Shown piece after piece: positions 37,590 through 45,971 of a stretch of DNA of 64,000 bases (its first letter is position 1; every line of letters begins with the position of its first letter). Under the pieces are notes generated by a model, which saw only the letters and a program-made list of their open reading frames with translations, searched no databases and was not told the origin of the DNA. Source of the stretch: Agromyces albus (GTDB lineage: Bacteria; Actinomycetota; Actinomycetes; Actinomycetales; Microbacteriaceae); assembly GCF_030815405.1 (NCBI RefSeq), contig NZ_JAUSWX010000001.1:1116001-1180000 (forward strand). The letters are read 5' to 3'. Position numbers and translations under genes: made by a program.

Positions 37590-38228
37590 ATGGATGCCAC
37601 GGCCGACGGCGAGCTCCTCGAGCTCGAGGGCTCGGGTGCGCACGTACTCGTGCTCGCCGGGGGCCGCCGCACGCCAGGCGCCGACGCAGTGCTTCGCGGT
37701 CTCCTCGCGAGATCGGCGGGTGTTCCCGCCGACGACGTCGAACTCGTGCACGCGTGCGCGGAGTGCGGGGCGCGTCACGGCCGCCCTCACGTGGCGTATC
37801 CGGCGACACCGTCGGGCGCGCAGTGGTTCGCCGATGTCGCGATCGCGGGCGACGCGGTCGTCGCAGCGGCGGCCACGAGGCATCCGCTCGGCGTCGGCAT
37901 CGAGACGGCGGCGCTCGACGCCGGTGCCGTGATCGACGAGGCGGCATTCCACGCGAATGAGCGCGAGGCGCTCGACGAGCTCGATCCCGCGCGCCGACCG
38001 CTCGTGCGGGCCGCGCTGTGGGCCCGCAAGACCGCCTTGCTCCGCGCGGTCGGCCACACCGAGTTCATCGAGCCGTCGCGGCTCGAGCTCTCGATCCCCG
38101 GCGCCGACGGCGGCGTCGGGCGCATCGTGCGGAGCGTGCCCGAGTTCGGCGGGGGATGGCGCGAGGTGCGGTTCCACGATGTGGCGGTGCCCGGCAACCG
38201 CGCGGCATCTGTCGCGACCCTCGGCTGA
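37590..38228 (+). CDS. 4'-phosphopantetheinyl-transferase-like protein, catalytic residues lost
   Basis: 212 residues with the layout of actinobacterial Sfp-type PPTases: [20 protein letters not shown] (the CxxCGxxHGRP block) and a middle hydrophobic strand. The active-site region then reads PLGVGIET where active enzymes have GVDxE: Asp is Gly103, Glu105 is kept. The later W-x-x-K-E motif reads [13 protein letters not shown]: Lys147 kept, Glu replaced by Thr148. The SxSH motif is also absent (FADVAIAG). Metal binding should fail, so I call it a degenerate family member of unknown role. ATG at 37590, GGATAGG upstream; dxr follows after 32 bases. Confidence 0.65.
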   Translation: MDATADGELLELEGSGAHVLVLAGGRRTPGADAVLRGLLARSAGVPADDVELVHACAECGARHGRPHVAYPATPSGAQWFADVAIAGDAVVAAAATRHPLGVGIETAALDAGAVIDEAAFHANEREALDELDPARRPLVRAALWARKTALLRAVGHTEFIEPSRLELSIPGADGGVGRIVRSVPEFGGGWREVRFHDVAVPGNRAASVATLG

Positions 38229-38248
38229 CGCCTATTCGACCACCGGCC

Positions 38249-38254
38249 TACAGT
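38249..38254 (+). promoter_or_regulatory. -10 box of dxr
   Basis: TACAGT, six bases before the GTG at 38261. The TGGAGG between them is too close to the start to be an ordinary ribosome site. Confidence 0.6.
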
Positions 38255-38260
38255 GGAGGC

Positions 38261-39352
38261 GTGCGCAGCGTCATCATCCTCGGCTCGTCAGGCTCGATCG
38301 GCACCCAGGCTCTCGAGGTCATCAGGGCGAACCCGCGCCGATTCGATGTCGTCGGACTCGCGGTCGGCTCGAATCGGGCATTGCTCGAGGCGCAGGCCGC
38401 GGAGTTCCACGTCGAGCACACCGCGGTCGGCGTCGACGAGGCCGTGCAGCTCGTGCGCGACGTGCACGCCGACGTGGTGCTGAACGGCATCACGGGGTCG
38501 GTGGGGCTCGCCCCCACGATCGCGGCCCTCGAGCGCGGCGCGACGCTCGCCCTCGCCAACAAGGAGTCGCTCATCGTCGGCGGCGACCTCGTGACCCGAC
38601 TCGCGCAGCCGGGGCAGATCGTGCCCGTCGACTCCGAGCACTCCGCGATCGCGCAGGCCCTGCGGTCGGGAACCGACGACGAGGTCCGCCGGCTCGTGCT
38701 CACCGCCTCCGGCGGCCCGTTCCGCGGCCGGACCCGCGCCGAGCTCGCCGACGTCACGCCTGCCGAGGCGCTCGCCCATCCGACGTGGGACATGGGCCTC
38801 GTCGTCACGACGAACTCGGCGACGCTCGTGAACAAGGGACTCGAGGTGATCGAGGCGCACTTGCTCTTCGACGTCGAGTACGACCGCATCGACGTCGTGG
38901 TGCACCCGCAGTCGATCGTGCATTCGATGGTCGAGTTCGTCGACGGGTCGACGATCGCGCAGGCGTCGCCGCCCGACATGCGCCTGCCCATCTCGCTCGG
39001 GCTCGACTGGCCGCACCGCGTCGCGGCCGCCGGCAGGCCGCTCGACTGGACGACCGCGACGAGCTGGACGTTCGAGCCGCTCGACGTCGACGCCTTCCCG
39101 GCGGTGGCGCTCGCCAAGCAGGTCGGCCGCGCCGGCGGCGAGTACCCCGCGGTGTTCAACGCGGCGAACGAGGAGGCGGTCACGGCGTTCCACGCCGATC
39201 GCATCGGGTTCCTCGACATCGTCGACACGGTGCGTGCGGTCGTCGAGTCGCACGAGGCATCCGGATCGGAGCTCTCGGTCGCCTCGCTCGCCGACGCCGA
39301 GCTGCACGCCCGCCGGGTGGCGAACGAGCGGATCGGCCGCGTCACGCGCTGA
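38261..39352 (+). CDS. dxr: 1-deoxy-D-xylulose 5-phosphate reductoisomerase
   Basis: Second enzyme of the MEP isoprenoid pathway, converting DXP to MEP with NADPH; 363 residues. NADPH site [18 protein letters not shown], then [22 protein letters not shown] (metal-binding Asp and Glu), [16 protein letters not shown]-type LAHPTWDMG and [12 protein letters not shown] with the substrate His. The C-terminal helical domain [12 protein letters not shown] is intact. GTG start, leaderless geometry. It is followed by the site-2 protease in the usual actinobacterial order; ispG, often next, lies about 9.6 kb away. Confidence 0.97.
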   Translation: MRSVIILGSSGSIGTQALEVIRANPRRFDVVGLAVGSNRALLEAQAAEFHVEHTAVGVDEAVQLVRDVHADVVLNGITGSVGLAPTIAALERGATLALANKESLIVGGDLVTRLAQPGQIVPVDSEHSAIAQALRSGTDDEVRRLVLTASGGPFRGRTRAELADVTPAEALAHPTWDMGLVVTTNSATLVNKGLEVIEAHLLFDVEYDRIDVVVHPQSIVHSMVEFVDGSTIAQASPPDMRLPISLGLDWPHRVAAAGRPLDWTTATSWTFEPLDVDAFPAVALAKQVGRAGGEYPAVFNAANEEAVTAFHADRIGFLDIVDTVRAVVESHEASGSELSVASLADAELHARRVANERIGRVTR

Positions 39353-39406
39353 TCGCGGCATCCGTCGTTCACAGCCGGCGGACAGCGCGCGCGGAGGCTC
39401 CGGCAC

Positions 39407-39412
39407 TACGCT
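39407..39412 (+). promoter_or_regulatory. -10 box of the M50 protease gene
   Basis: TACGCT, six bases before the GTG at 39419. Confidence 0.6.
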
Positions 39413-39418
39413 GGCTGG

Positions 39419-40744
39419 GTGGATTCCGTACTCGCGTTCGTGATCGGCGTCGTCATCATCGTGATCGGCCTCGCCGTGTCGATCGGCCTGCATGAGATCG
39501 GGCACCTCGTGCCCGCCAAGCTCTTCGGGGTGAAGGTGACGCAGTACATGATCGGCTTCGGGCCGACGCTCTGGTCCAAGCGCAAGGGCGAGACCGAGTA
39601 CGGCGTGAAGGCCATCCCGCTCGGCGGGTACATCTCGATGATCGGCATGTTCCCGCCCGCGAAGGGCGAGCGCGCGGGCGCCGACAGCACGAGCTTCTTC
39701 CGCGGACTCGTCCAAGACGCCCGTGACTCGAGCAGCGAGTCGATCACGGCCGGCGACGAGCATCGCGCCTTCTACCTGCTTCCCGTGTGGAAGCGCATCA
39801 TCGTCATGTTCGGCGGTCCGTTCATGAACCTCGTGCTCGCCGTACTGCTCTTCGCGGTGCTGCTCATGGGCTTCGGCGTCGCCCAGGCATCGACCACCGT
39901 CGGGTCCGTCTCGGCGTGCGCACTGCCCGCCACGAGCGAGCGGCAGACCTGCGAGCCCGGCGACCCGGCGGCTCCAGGTGCTGCAGCCGGCATCGAACCG
40001 GGCGACCGCATCGTCTCGGTCGACGGCACGCCCATCGACAGCTGGGTGCAGTCGACCGCCATCATCCGCGACCACCCCGACGAGCCCATCGACCTCGTCG
40101 TCGAACGCGACGGCTCCGAGGTCACCCTCACCGTCACGCCGATGCTGAGCGAGCGCTACGCCACCGACGAGCAGGGCCGTGTCGTGACGGATGCCGCAGG
40201 CGATCCGGTCACCGTGCAAGCGGGCTTCGTCGGCATCGGGGCGGCGACCGAGACCGTGCAGCAGCCGGTGACCGCCGTGCTCCCGGCCGTCGGCGAGAAC
40301 GTGGCGGGCGTTGCCGGCATCATCCTGAACCTGCCGCAACGCATGGTCGACGTCGCGAATGCGGCGTTCGGGCCCGACGAGCGCGATCCGAACGGGCCGA
40401 TGAGCGTCGTCGGCGTCGGCCGGGTCGCCGGCGAGATCGCGAGCCTCGACGAGATCCCGCTCGCGTCGAAAGCCGCCGGCCTCGTGGGCATCGTCGGCTC
40501 GCTGAACATCGCGCTCTTCGTCTTCAACCTCATCCCGCTGCTGCCACTCGACGGCGGGCACATCGCCGGCGCCCTGTGGGAGGGCATCCGTCGCACGTTC
40601 GCCAAGCTCTTCCACCGACCCGACCCCGGGCCCGTCGACATGGCCAAGCTCATGCCGCTCACGCTCGCGGTCGTCGTGATCCTCGGCGGCATGAGCGCGC
40701 TCCTCATCTACGCCGACATCGTGAAGCCGGTCGCACTGTTCTGA
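39419..40744 (+). CDS. Site-2 intramembrane metalloprotease (RseP/Rip1-like, M50)
   Basis: Membrane zinc protease, 441 residues, that cleaves membrane-embedded substrates such as anti-sigma factors. The zinc motif HEIGH is at residues 25-29 in the first span. GVKVTQYMIGFGPTLWSK and AIPLGGYISMIGMFPP follow. A single PDZ domain (AAAGIEPGDRIVSVDGTPID) lies in the middle. The C-terminal metal ligand region is NLIPLLPLDGGHIAGALWEG. Insertions around residue 100 (DARDSSSES) are variable in the family. GTG start, leaderless. dxr and this gene are adjacent in most actinobacteria. Confidence 0.95.
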   Translation: MDSVLAFVIGVVIIVIGLAVSIGLHEIGHLVPAKLFGVKVTQYMIGFGPTLWSKRKGETEYGVKAIPLGGYISMIGMFPPAKGERAGADSTSFFRGLVQDARDSSSESITAGDEHRAFYLLPVWKRIIVMFGGPFMNLVLAVLLFAVLLMGFGVAQASTTVGSVSACALPATSERQTCEPGDPAAPGAAAGIEPGDRIVSVDGTPIDSWVQSTAIIRDHPDEPIDLVVERDGSEVTLTVTPMLSERYATDEQGRVVTDAAGDPVTVQAGFVGIGAATETVQQPVTAVLPAVGENVAGVAGIILNLPQRMVDVANAAFGPDERDPNGPMSVVGVGRVAGEIASLDEIPLASKAAGLVGIVGSLNIALFVFNLIPLLPLDGGHIAGALWEGIRRTFAKLFHRPDPGPVDMAKLMPLTLAVVVILGGMSALLIYADIVKPVALF

Positions 40745-40795
40745 TGCGCTGCTGATGCGTTCCTGATGCGCTGAGGATGTGCTCCTGATGCGTTA
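40741..40795 (+). repeat. Five tandem 11-bp repeats just behind the protease gene
   Basis: Units: CTGATGCGCTG, CTGATGCGTTC, CTGATGCGCTG, AGGATGTGCTC, CTGATGCGTTA. The first unit covers the protease stop and the last runs into the CTCCC dyad at 40795. The period equals about one DNA helix turn, so all units face one side. Confidence 0.7.
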
Positions 40796-40808
40796 CTCCC
40801 GAGGGAGT
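40795..40808. promoter_or_regulatory. Operator-like dyad upstream of the two-component operon
   Basis: ACTCCC-GA-GGGAGT followed by AGGCCA. Its centre is 54.5 bases upstream of the -10 hexamer. The same dyad in front of the SHOCT gene has the outer pair changed from A-T to G-C, keeping symmetry. Confidence 0.65.
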
Positions 40809-40855
40809 AGGCCAGGATCATCCGGCGGGCCGATCCGCGCAAGCGGGCGCAGGAC

Positions 40856-40861
40856 TACGAT
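40856..40861 (+). promoter_or_regulatory. -10 box of the histidine kinase-regulator operon
   Basis: TACGAT ends six bases before the ATG at 40868 (leaderless). The dyad at 40795-40808 is centred near -66, an activator position. Confidence 0.6.
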
Positions 40862-40867
40862 CGAGGA

Positions 40868-42010
40868 ATGCCCGTGCCCCAGTGGGACGGACGCCCCGAG
40901 CGATTCCGGCCGCCGCCCGGCTTCGTGCTGTTCGCGCCCGTCATCATCAGCCTCCTCGTGCAGGTGCCGGCGGCCATCGTCATCGCGGCCTGGACCCACG
41001 CGGGCTGGCTCGCGGGCGCACTGCACGTCGCCCTCGCTGCACTCGGACCGATCGCGCTCCTCGCATCGGTCCGCTTCCCGGGGCCGACCGTCGTCGTGGT
41101 CGCGGCCGCGGCGCTCGCCGACCTGTTGATCGGGCCCGACCTCGGTCCGCCGTACGTGGCGCTCGTGTTCGCGATCGTCCTCGCCGTCGCCCGCGGTGCC
41201 GTCGTCTGGGCCACCGCGTCGGTCGTGATCGCGTGGGCCGCCGCGCTCTCGATCGGCGCAGTGCTCGGTGAGACGTGGCATCCGTTCCGCATCGCCCTGG
41301 CGACGCTCGCACTCGCCGCGAGCTTCGGCATCGGCTCGTTCGTCCGCACGCGCCGGGCGCGATTCGCGGAGTTCCGTGCCGAAGCCCAGCGCCGCCGGAA
41401 GGCCGCCGAGCAACGCGAGCGCGTGCGCATCGCCCGCGAGCTCCACGACGTCATCGGGCATGCGCTGTCGCAGATCAACGTGCAGGCGAGCGTGGGCCTG
41501 CACCTCATGGACCGCGATCCCGAGCAGGCGCGCACCGCGCTCGGCAGCATCAAGGAGACCTCGAAGACCGCCCTCGACGAGGTGCGTAGCGTGCTCGGCG
41601 TCATCCGCGACGGGGAGGCCCCGCTGGCCCCGCAAGCGGAGCTCGCCGAGCTGCCTCGACTCATCGCGGGCGTGCGCTCGCCCGCGCTCCAGCCCGAGCT
41701 CCTCGACCGCCTCGAGTCGCCGCCGCGACGAGCGGTGCAGTTCGCCGCCTACCGCATTGCGCAGGAGGCGCTCACGAACGTCGTGCGGCATGCCGGCGCC
41801 GCGCGGGCGATCGTGACCCTCGACCGGGCGGGCGACGACCTCGTGCTCACGGTCGACGACGACGGCGCGGGCTTCGACGACCACGAGGGCAGCGGCATCC
41901 TCGGCATGCGCGAGCGCGCCGCGCTCCTCGGCGGCTCCGTCGAGATCGGCGCGTCGCCGATCGGCGGCACGAGAGTCACCGCGCGCCTGCCGTGGGGAGG
42001 CGTCGAATGA
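40868..42010 (+). CDS. Sensor histidine kinase (NarL/DesK-type, HisKA_3)
   Basis: 380 residues. The N-terminal 165 residues hold about five or six membrane spans with little outside, an intramembrane-sensing layout. A charged coil (RTRRARFAEFRAEAQRRRKA) leads to the HisKA_3 box RIARELHDVIGHALSQINVQ; the phosphorylated His is residue 193. The ATPase part has EALTNVVRHAGA (N box), DDDGAGFDDHEGSGILGMRE (G1 box) and GGTRVTARLPW. It overlaps the regulator gene by four bases (ATGA). It may sense membrane stress; the signal is unknown. Confidence 0.94.
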   Translation: MPVPQWDGRPERFRPPPGFVLFAPVIISLLVQVPAAIVIAAWTHAGWLAGALHVALAALGPIALLASVRFPGPTVVVVAAAALADLLIGPDLGPPYVALVFAIVLAVARGAVVWATASVVIAWAAALSIGAVLGETWHPFRIALATLALAASFGIGSFVRTRRARFAEFRAEAQRRRKAAEQRERVRIARELHDVIGHALSQINVQASVGLHLMDRDPEQARTALGSIKETSKTALDEVRSVLGVIRDGEAPLAPQAELAELPRLIAGVRSPALQPELLDRLESPPRRAVQFAAYRIAQEALTNVVRHAGAARAIVTLDRAGDDLVLTVDDDGAGFDDHEGSGILGMRERAALLGGSVEIGASPIGGTRVTARLPWGGVE

Positions 42011-42669
42011 TCCGCGTCGCGCTCGCCGACGACCAGCACCTCGTGCGGGCGGGATTCCGCGCGCTCCTCGAGGCCGAAGACGATGTCATCGTCGTCGGCG
42101 AGGCATCCGGCGGGGAAGAGCTGCTCGCCCTCGTTCGCCGTGAGTCCGTCGACGTCGTGCTCATGGACATCCGGATGCCGGGCGGCGATGGCCTCTGGGC
42201 GACGGAGCAGATCGCGGCCGACCCGGCGCTCGCGGGCGTGCACGTCGTGATCGTCACGACGTTCGAGCTCGACGAGTACGTCGCCCGCGCGGTGCGTGCG
42301 GGCGCGGCGGGGTTCCTCGTGAAGGACACCGAGCCGGTCGACCTCATCCGTGCGGTTCGCGTCGTCGCGGCCGGCGATGCCCTGCTCTCTCCGGGCGTGA
42401 CGAAGCGCCTGCTCGAGCGGATGGCGGTGGGCCTGCGCGACGCACCCGACGAGCAGCGCCTCTCCGCACTCACCGACCGGGAGCGCGAGGTGCTCCGGCT
42501 CGTTGGCCTCGGACTCACGAACGACGAGATCGCGACCCGGCTCGTGCTGAGCCCGCTGACATCGAAGACGCACGTGTCGCGCATCATGGCCAAGTTGCAC
42601 GCGCGCGACCGGGTGCACCTCGTCGTCGTCGCCTACGAGTCGGGGCTCGTGGCGCCGGGCTGGCAGTAG
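42007..42669 (+). CDS. LuxR/NarL-family response regulator
   Basis: 220 residues. Receiver domain with Asp8-Asp9 and the phosphorylation site Asp54 in VVLMDIRMPGGDG, the switch Thr in VIVTTFELDEYV and Lys in GFLVKDTEP. C-terminal helix-turn-helix: LTDREREVLRLVGLGLTNDE, then IATRLVLSPLTSKTHVSRIM. It pairs with the kinase upstream. I propose it binds the ACTCCCnnGGGAGT dyads at 40795 and 42692, autoregulating its operon and switching on the SHOCT membrane protein. Confidence 0.95.
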   Translation: MIRVALADDQHLVRAGFRALLEAEDDVIVVGEASGGEELLALVRRESVDVVLMDIRMPGGDGLWATEQIAADPALAGVHVVIVTTFELDEYVARAVRAGAAGFLVKDTEPVDLIRAVRVVAAGDALLSPGVTKRLLERMAVGLRDAPDEQRLSALTDREREVLRLVGLGLTNDEIATRLVLSPLTSKTHVSRIMAKLHARDRVHLVVVAYESGLVAPGWQ

Positions 42670-42691
42670 CCGACGCGCCGGTCGGCAGCAT

Positions 42692-42705
42692 GCTCCCGGG
42701 GGAGC
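42692..42705. promoter_or_regulatory. Second operator-like dyad, upstream of the SHOCT gene
   Basis: GCTCCC-GG-GGGAGC followed by AGGCCA, at the same distance (54.5 bases centre to -10) as the copy before the kinase gene. It lies 22 bases behind the regulator stop. Confidence 0.65.
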
Positions 42706-42752
42706 AGGCCAAGTGACTCCGCGGGTGGGATTCGCGGATGCCGCGACCCGGC

Positions 42753-42758
42753 GAGACT
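42753..42758 (+). promoter_or_regulatory. -10 box of the SHOCT gene
   Basis: GAGACT occupies the exact index relative to the dyad that TACGAT has at the kinase promoter. The leader of about 42 bases ends with AAGGGA before the ATG. Confidence 0.45.
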
Positions 42759-42806
42759 CTCATCGACGGCCCGATCCGGGGCCGCAACCGATCAAGGGAA
42801 ACTCAC

Positions 42807-43112
42807 ATGCTCGCCACCCTCGCGACCACCGCGGTGGTCACCCACACCGGCGCCTGGGGCGCCGGCTTCGGATGGGCCTTTCTCCTCATCCCGATCTTCT
42901 GGATCCTCGTCATCGGCCTCATCGTCTTCCTCGTGAGCCGCCGGCGCCGCGAGTGGGCCCACGCCGGCCCGAACGGCGGCTACGGTCCGCCGTGGATGCG
43001 GGGCGCGAGCGCCGAGTCCACGCTCGCCGAGCGGTTCGCCAAGGGCGACATCGACGAGACCGAGTACCGTGCCCGGCTCGAGGTGCTGCGCACGAACCGG
43101 CCGAACGCCTGA
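42807..43112 (+). CDS. Small membrane protein with SHOCT domain
   Basis: 101 residues. An N-terminal membrane span (AFLLIPIFWILVIGLIVFLV) is followed by a basic stop (SRRRREW), a Gly/Pro linker, and a C-terminal SHOCT motif, LAERFAKGDIDETEYRARLE. SHOCT modules occur at the ends of many small membrane proteins and are thought to mediate oligomerisation. The ATG at 42807 has AAGGGA upstream; the frame extends to 42738 without a better start. It appears to be the main target of the two-component system before it and may be an envelope-stress effector. A strong hairpin follows. Confidence 0.85.
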   Translation: MLATLATTAVVTHTGAWGAGFGWAFLLIPIFWILVIGLIVFLVSRRRREWAHAGPNGGYGPPWMRGASAESTLAERFAKGDIDETEYRARLEVLRTNRPNA

Positions 43113-43122
43113 CGACGACGTG

Positions 43123-43156
43123 CGAGGGGCGGATGCCGCGCGGCATCCGCCCCTCG
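43123..43156. terminator. Perfect 16-bp hairpin between SHOCT gene and ltrA
   Basis: CGAGGGGCGGATGCCG (43123-43138) - CG - exact complement (43141-43156). No T tract. It separates convergent genes and likely acts on both. Confidence 0.75.
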
Positions 43157-43196
43157 CGCGTGCACGGCTGCCGCGGCATCCGTGAACCCGATCGGC

Positions 43197-44480
43197 TCAG
43201 GCGAGTGCGCGCTCGAGTGCCGCGGCCTGATGCCGGTAGCCGATGGTCTCGTAGCCGACGACCACGACGAATGGCGACGCAGCGGTGATCAGGATGCCGG
43301 TGCCGAAGCTCGCTCCCGCCATCACCGCGAGCACCGCGAGCGCGAGCACGATCATGCTGCCGATGAACAGCCAGATGTGGAACGGGTCGAACTCCCGAAG
43401 CAGCAGCGAGTAGACCGTGAACAGCGCGACCATGAAGATCGCCACGGGAATGACGACCGCGAGCAACGCCTGGACCATGTCGATGTGCGCGACGCCCTCG
43501 ATCTCGTACGCCGCGACGTGCAGGCCGGCCCCGGTCGCGGCGAGCGCGAAGAAGATGAAGTAGTGCCCGTAGCCCCACATGAAGCCGCGTTCGCGGAAGC
43601 GCGCGAGCACCTTTCCCGACGGCATCGTGAAGTACGCCCACCAGAGTCCGAACGCGAGCGCCGTGCCGCCGAACGCGAGGAGCACGGCCTCGACCGACCA
43701 GTCCTGCTTCTCGATCACGGCCGAGATCGCGAGGATCGTGCCGAGCACGATCTCACCGAGCGTGATGATGACGAGCAATCCGTAGCGTTCGGCGATGTGA
43801 TGCGGATGCCACGGGGTGCCTCCCTGCCGCCGGTGCTCGGCGACGTACGGGCCGACGAGCTCGAGGATGATGAGCGGCACCATGACCGCGACCGTCACGG
43901 AGAGCGGAAGATCGACGATGGCGAGCAGCACCCAGCCGACTTGCGCGATCGACACGAAGCCGACGTACGTGAGTGCGCTCGCCCGTCGAGCCGGGTCATG
44001 CTTCGCGGCGCGCAGCCAGAGGGCGATCGTCGCGACGCGCATCACGACGTAGCCGGCGACGACGACCGTGTTGTCGACGTGGTGCCCTTCGTCGAGCGAG
44101 TGGAACAGGTCCGGCAGGCCGAGCGCGAGCACGAGCACGCCGAGCATCGCCACCATGGTGGCGACGCGGAAGAAGATGTCGTCGTTGTCGTAGGCGGAGG
44201 CGAGCCAGGAGTAGTTGATCCAGGCCCACCAGATCGCGAAGACGGCGAAGGCGAACGCGCCGATCGCGGGCGTCCAGTGGCCGAGCTCGAGCAAGTGCGC
44301 CGTCTGCGCGCCGGCCTGGCTGAATGCGACGACGAAGACCAGGTCGAACAACAGCTCGAGCGGCGTCGAGCTCCGATGCGCTTCGTCAGGGTCGCGTCCC
44401 GTCATGCGGCGCAGGCGATGATCGAGCGGAGGCCGAGCGGATGCTGCGGACTGCACGTCGCTCGTCGGCCGATCACTCAT
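43197..44480 (-). CDS. ltrA: Low temperature requirement A (LtrA) membrane protein
   Basis: 427 residues, LtrA family, with about ten to twelve membrane segments and no known biochemical activity; first linked to cold growth in Listeria. The family block is STPLELLFDLVFVVAFSQAG, followed by WWAWINYSWLASAYDNDD and LLVIITLGEIVLGTILAISA. A cytosolic N-terminus of about 40 residues is polar. GGAGGGAA precedes the ATG. It lies 97 bases behind the thiolase gene on the same strand, and could be read through from it. Confidence 0.93.
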   Translation of the reverse strand: MSDRPTSDVQSAASARPPLDHRLRRMTGRDPDEAHRSSTPLELLFDLVFVVAFSQAGAQTAHLLELGHWTPAIGAFAFAVFAIWWAWINYSWLASAYDNDDIFFRVATMVAMLGVLVLALGLPDLFHSLDEGHHVDNTVVVAGYVVMRVATIALWLRAAKHDPARRASALTYVGFVSIAQVGWVLLAIVDLPLSVTVAVMVPLIILELVGPYVAEHRRQGGTPWHPHHIAERYGLLVIITLGEIVLGTILAISAVIEKQDWSVEAVLLAFGGTALAFGLWWAYFTMPSGKVLARFRERGFMWGYGHYFIFFALAATGAGLHVAAYEIEGVAHIDMVQALLAVVIPVAIFMVALFTVYSLLLREFDPFHIWLFIGSMIVLALAVLAVMAGASFGTGILITAASPFVVVVGYETIGYRHQAAALERALA

Positions 44481-44577
44481 CGTGCGTTCCCTCCGTGGCG
44501 CGCGTTCGGCACCGTGGCATCATGCTGCCACAGCCGCCGCACGACTGCACCGCCACCGGGTCGCCCACCAGACGCCG

Positions 44578-45762
44578 TCAGCGCGAGAGCAGCAGTGCCT
44601 CTCCCTGGCCGCCGCCGCCGCAGAGTGCGACGGCCGCTCGGCCGCTGCCGCGACGCGACAGCTCGAGCGCCGCGTGGAGGGCGAGTCGCGCGCCCGACGC
44701 GCCGATCGGGTGCCCGAGCGCGATCGCGCCACCGTGCACGTTGACGACGTCGGGCTCGATGCCGAGCTCGCGCATGGACTGCAGCGACACGGCGGCGAAC
44801 GCCTCGTTGATCTCGACGAGGTCGAGGTCGGCGGCGGAGTCGCCCGTCTTCTCGAGGGCCGCGGCGATCGCGTTGGCGGGCTGCGAGTGCAGGGAGTTGT
44901 CGGGGCCGGCGACCTGCCCGGCGACACCGACGAGTGCGAGCCAGGGAAGACCGCGCTCCTCGGCCCACTCGCGGCTCGCGACCACCACGGCGGCTGCGCC
45001 ATCGGAGAGCGGCGAGGAGTTGCCGGCGGTGATCGATCCCTCGGCGGCGAACGCCGGCCGGAGCTTCGCGAGCACCTCGACGGTGGAGTCGGGACGCACG
45101 CCCTCGTCGGTGTCGACGACGACCGGGTCGCCCTTGCGCTGCGGCACCTCGACGGGCACGATCTCGTCGTCGAACACCCCGCCCGACTGGGCGGCGCCCG
45201 CGCGGCGGTGAGACTCGGCGGCGATCTCGTCCTGCTCCGTGCGGGTGAGGCCGTAGCGCCCGTTGAAGCGCTCGGTCGAGGCGCCCATCGAGTCATGGTC
45301 GAACGCGTCGGTGAGGCCGTCATGGGCGGCGCTGTCGAGCATGGAGGTGGCGCCGTAGGTGAAGCCGCGCCGTGAGCCCGGCAGCACGTGCGGTGCGTTC
45401 GTCATCGACTCCTGGCCGCCGGCGACGACAACGGATGCCTCGCCGAGGCGGATCAGCCGAGCGGCATCCGTGATGGCGGCGAGGCCCGACAGGCACACCT
45501 TGTTGAGGGTCGTCGCCGGAACGCGCCACGGGATGCCGGCGGCGACCGCCGCTTGCTTCGCGGGGTTCTGGCCGGCGCCGGCCTGCAGCACCTGGCCCAT
45601 GATGACGGCGTCGATGTCGTCGGCGGAGACGCCCGCGCGACCGAGCGCCCCACGGATGGCCGTGGCGCCGAGCTCCACCGCGGTCTGCCCCGCGAGCTTG
45701 CTGTTGATGCGCGTGAACGGGGTGCGCGCTCCGCCGATGATGACGACGTCGGGGGTGCTCAT
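44578..45762 (-). CDS. Acetyl-CoA C-acetyltransferase (thiolase)
   Basis: Thiolase, 394 residues, splitting acetoacetyl-CoA to two acetyl-CoA (or the reverse). The nucleophilic cysteine is in TTLNKVCLSGLAAI, the His in GGAIALGHPIGASGAR, and the second Cys in VALCGGGGQGEALLL; VEINEAFAAVSLQSM is the fourth signature. It is divergent from the 3-hydroxybutyrate dehydrogenase gene with 209 bases between. A minus-strand -10 TAGACT (45802-45807) lies about 40 bases before the ATG, with GAAGGAG as ribosome site. It supplies the last step of ketone-body breakdown with the genes at 45972-48196. Confidence 0.95.
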   Translation of the reverse strand: MSTPDVVIIGGARTPFTRINSKLAGQTAVELGATAIRGALGRAGVSADDIDAVIMGQVLQAGAGQNPAKQAAVAAGIPWRVPATTLNKVCLSGLAAITDAARLIRLGEASVVVAGGQESMTNAPHVLPGSRRGFTYGATSMLDSAAHDGLTDAFDHDSMGASTERFNGRYGLTRTEQDEIAAESHRRAGAAQSGGVFDDEIVPVEVPQRKGDPVVVDTDEGVRPDSTVEVLAKLRPAFAAEGSITAGNSSPLSDGAAAVVVASREWAEERGLPWLALVGVAGQVAGPDNSLHSQPANAIAAALEKTGDSAADLDLVEINEAFAAVSLQSMRELGIEPDVVNVHGGAIALGHPIGASGARLALHAALELSRRGSGRAAVALCGGGGQGEALLLSR

Positions 45763-45887
45763 GCCGGGTGACTCCTTCGTCGAGGATGAGTGGATTCCTC
45801 CAGTCTATGTTCCGGATCGGGGTGCGAGGGCGGTGAGCAGGGTGTGCGAAACCGCAGATGCGTGCTGCAATTCTCACCATTTGCGAT

Positions 45888-45897
45888 GCGAATTCGC
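45888..45897. promoter_or_regulatory. Palindrome in the divergent thiolase / dehydrogenase promoter
   Basis: GCGAATTCGC, a perfect 10-bp palindrome within TGCGAATTCGCGCA, followed by a -10-like CATACT at 45903-45908 for the dehydrogenase. A similar TGCAATTC lies 20 bases upstream. Candidate operator for a local regulator not present in the window. Confidence 0.4.
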
Positions 45898-45971
45898 GCA
45901 GTCATACTCGGACTGCCGGCACCCTCCGGTTGATTCGCGCGGGGGCGGGCCATGACTCGACGAGGAGGAAC

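Noticed and set aside
38288..40615. 775-codon open frame opposite dxr and the protease gene
   Set aside because: High-GC antisense shadow: low-complexity Arg/Asp/Glu/Val protein with no motif, fully covered by two certain genes.
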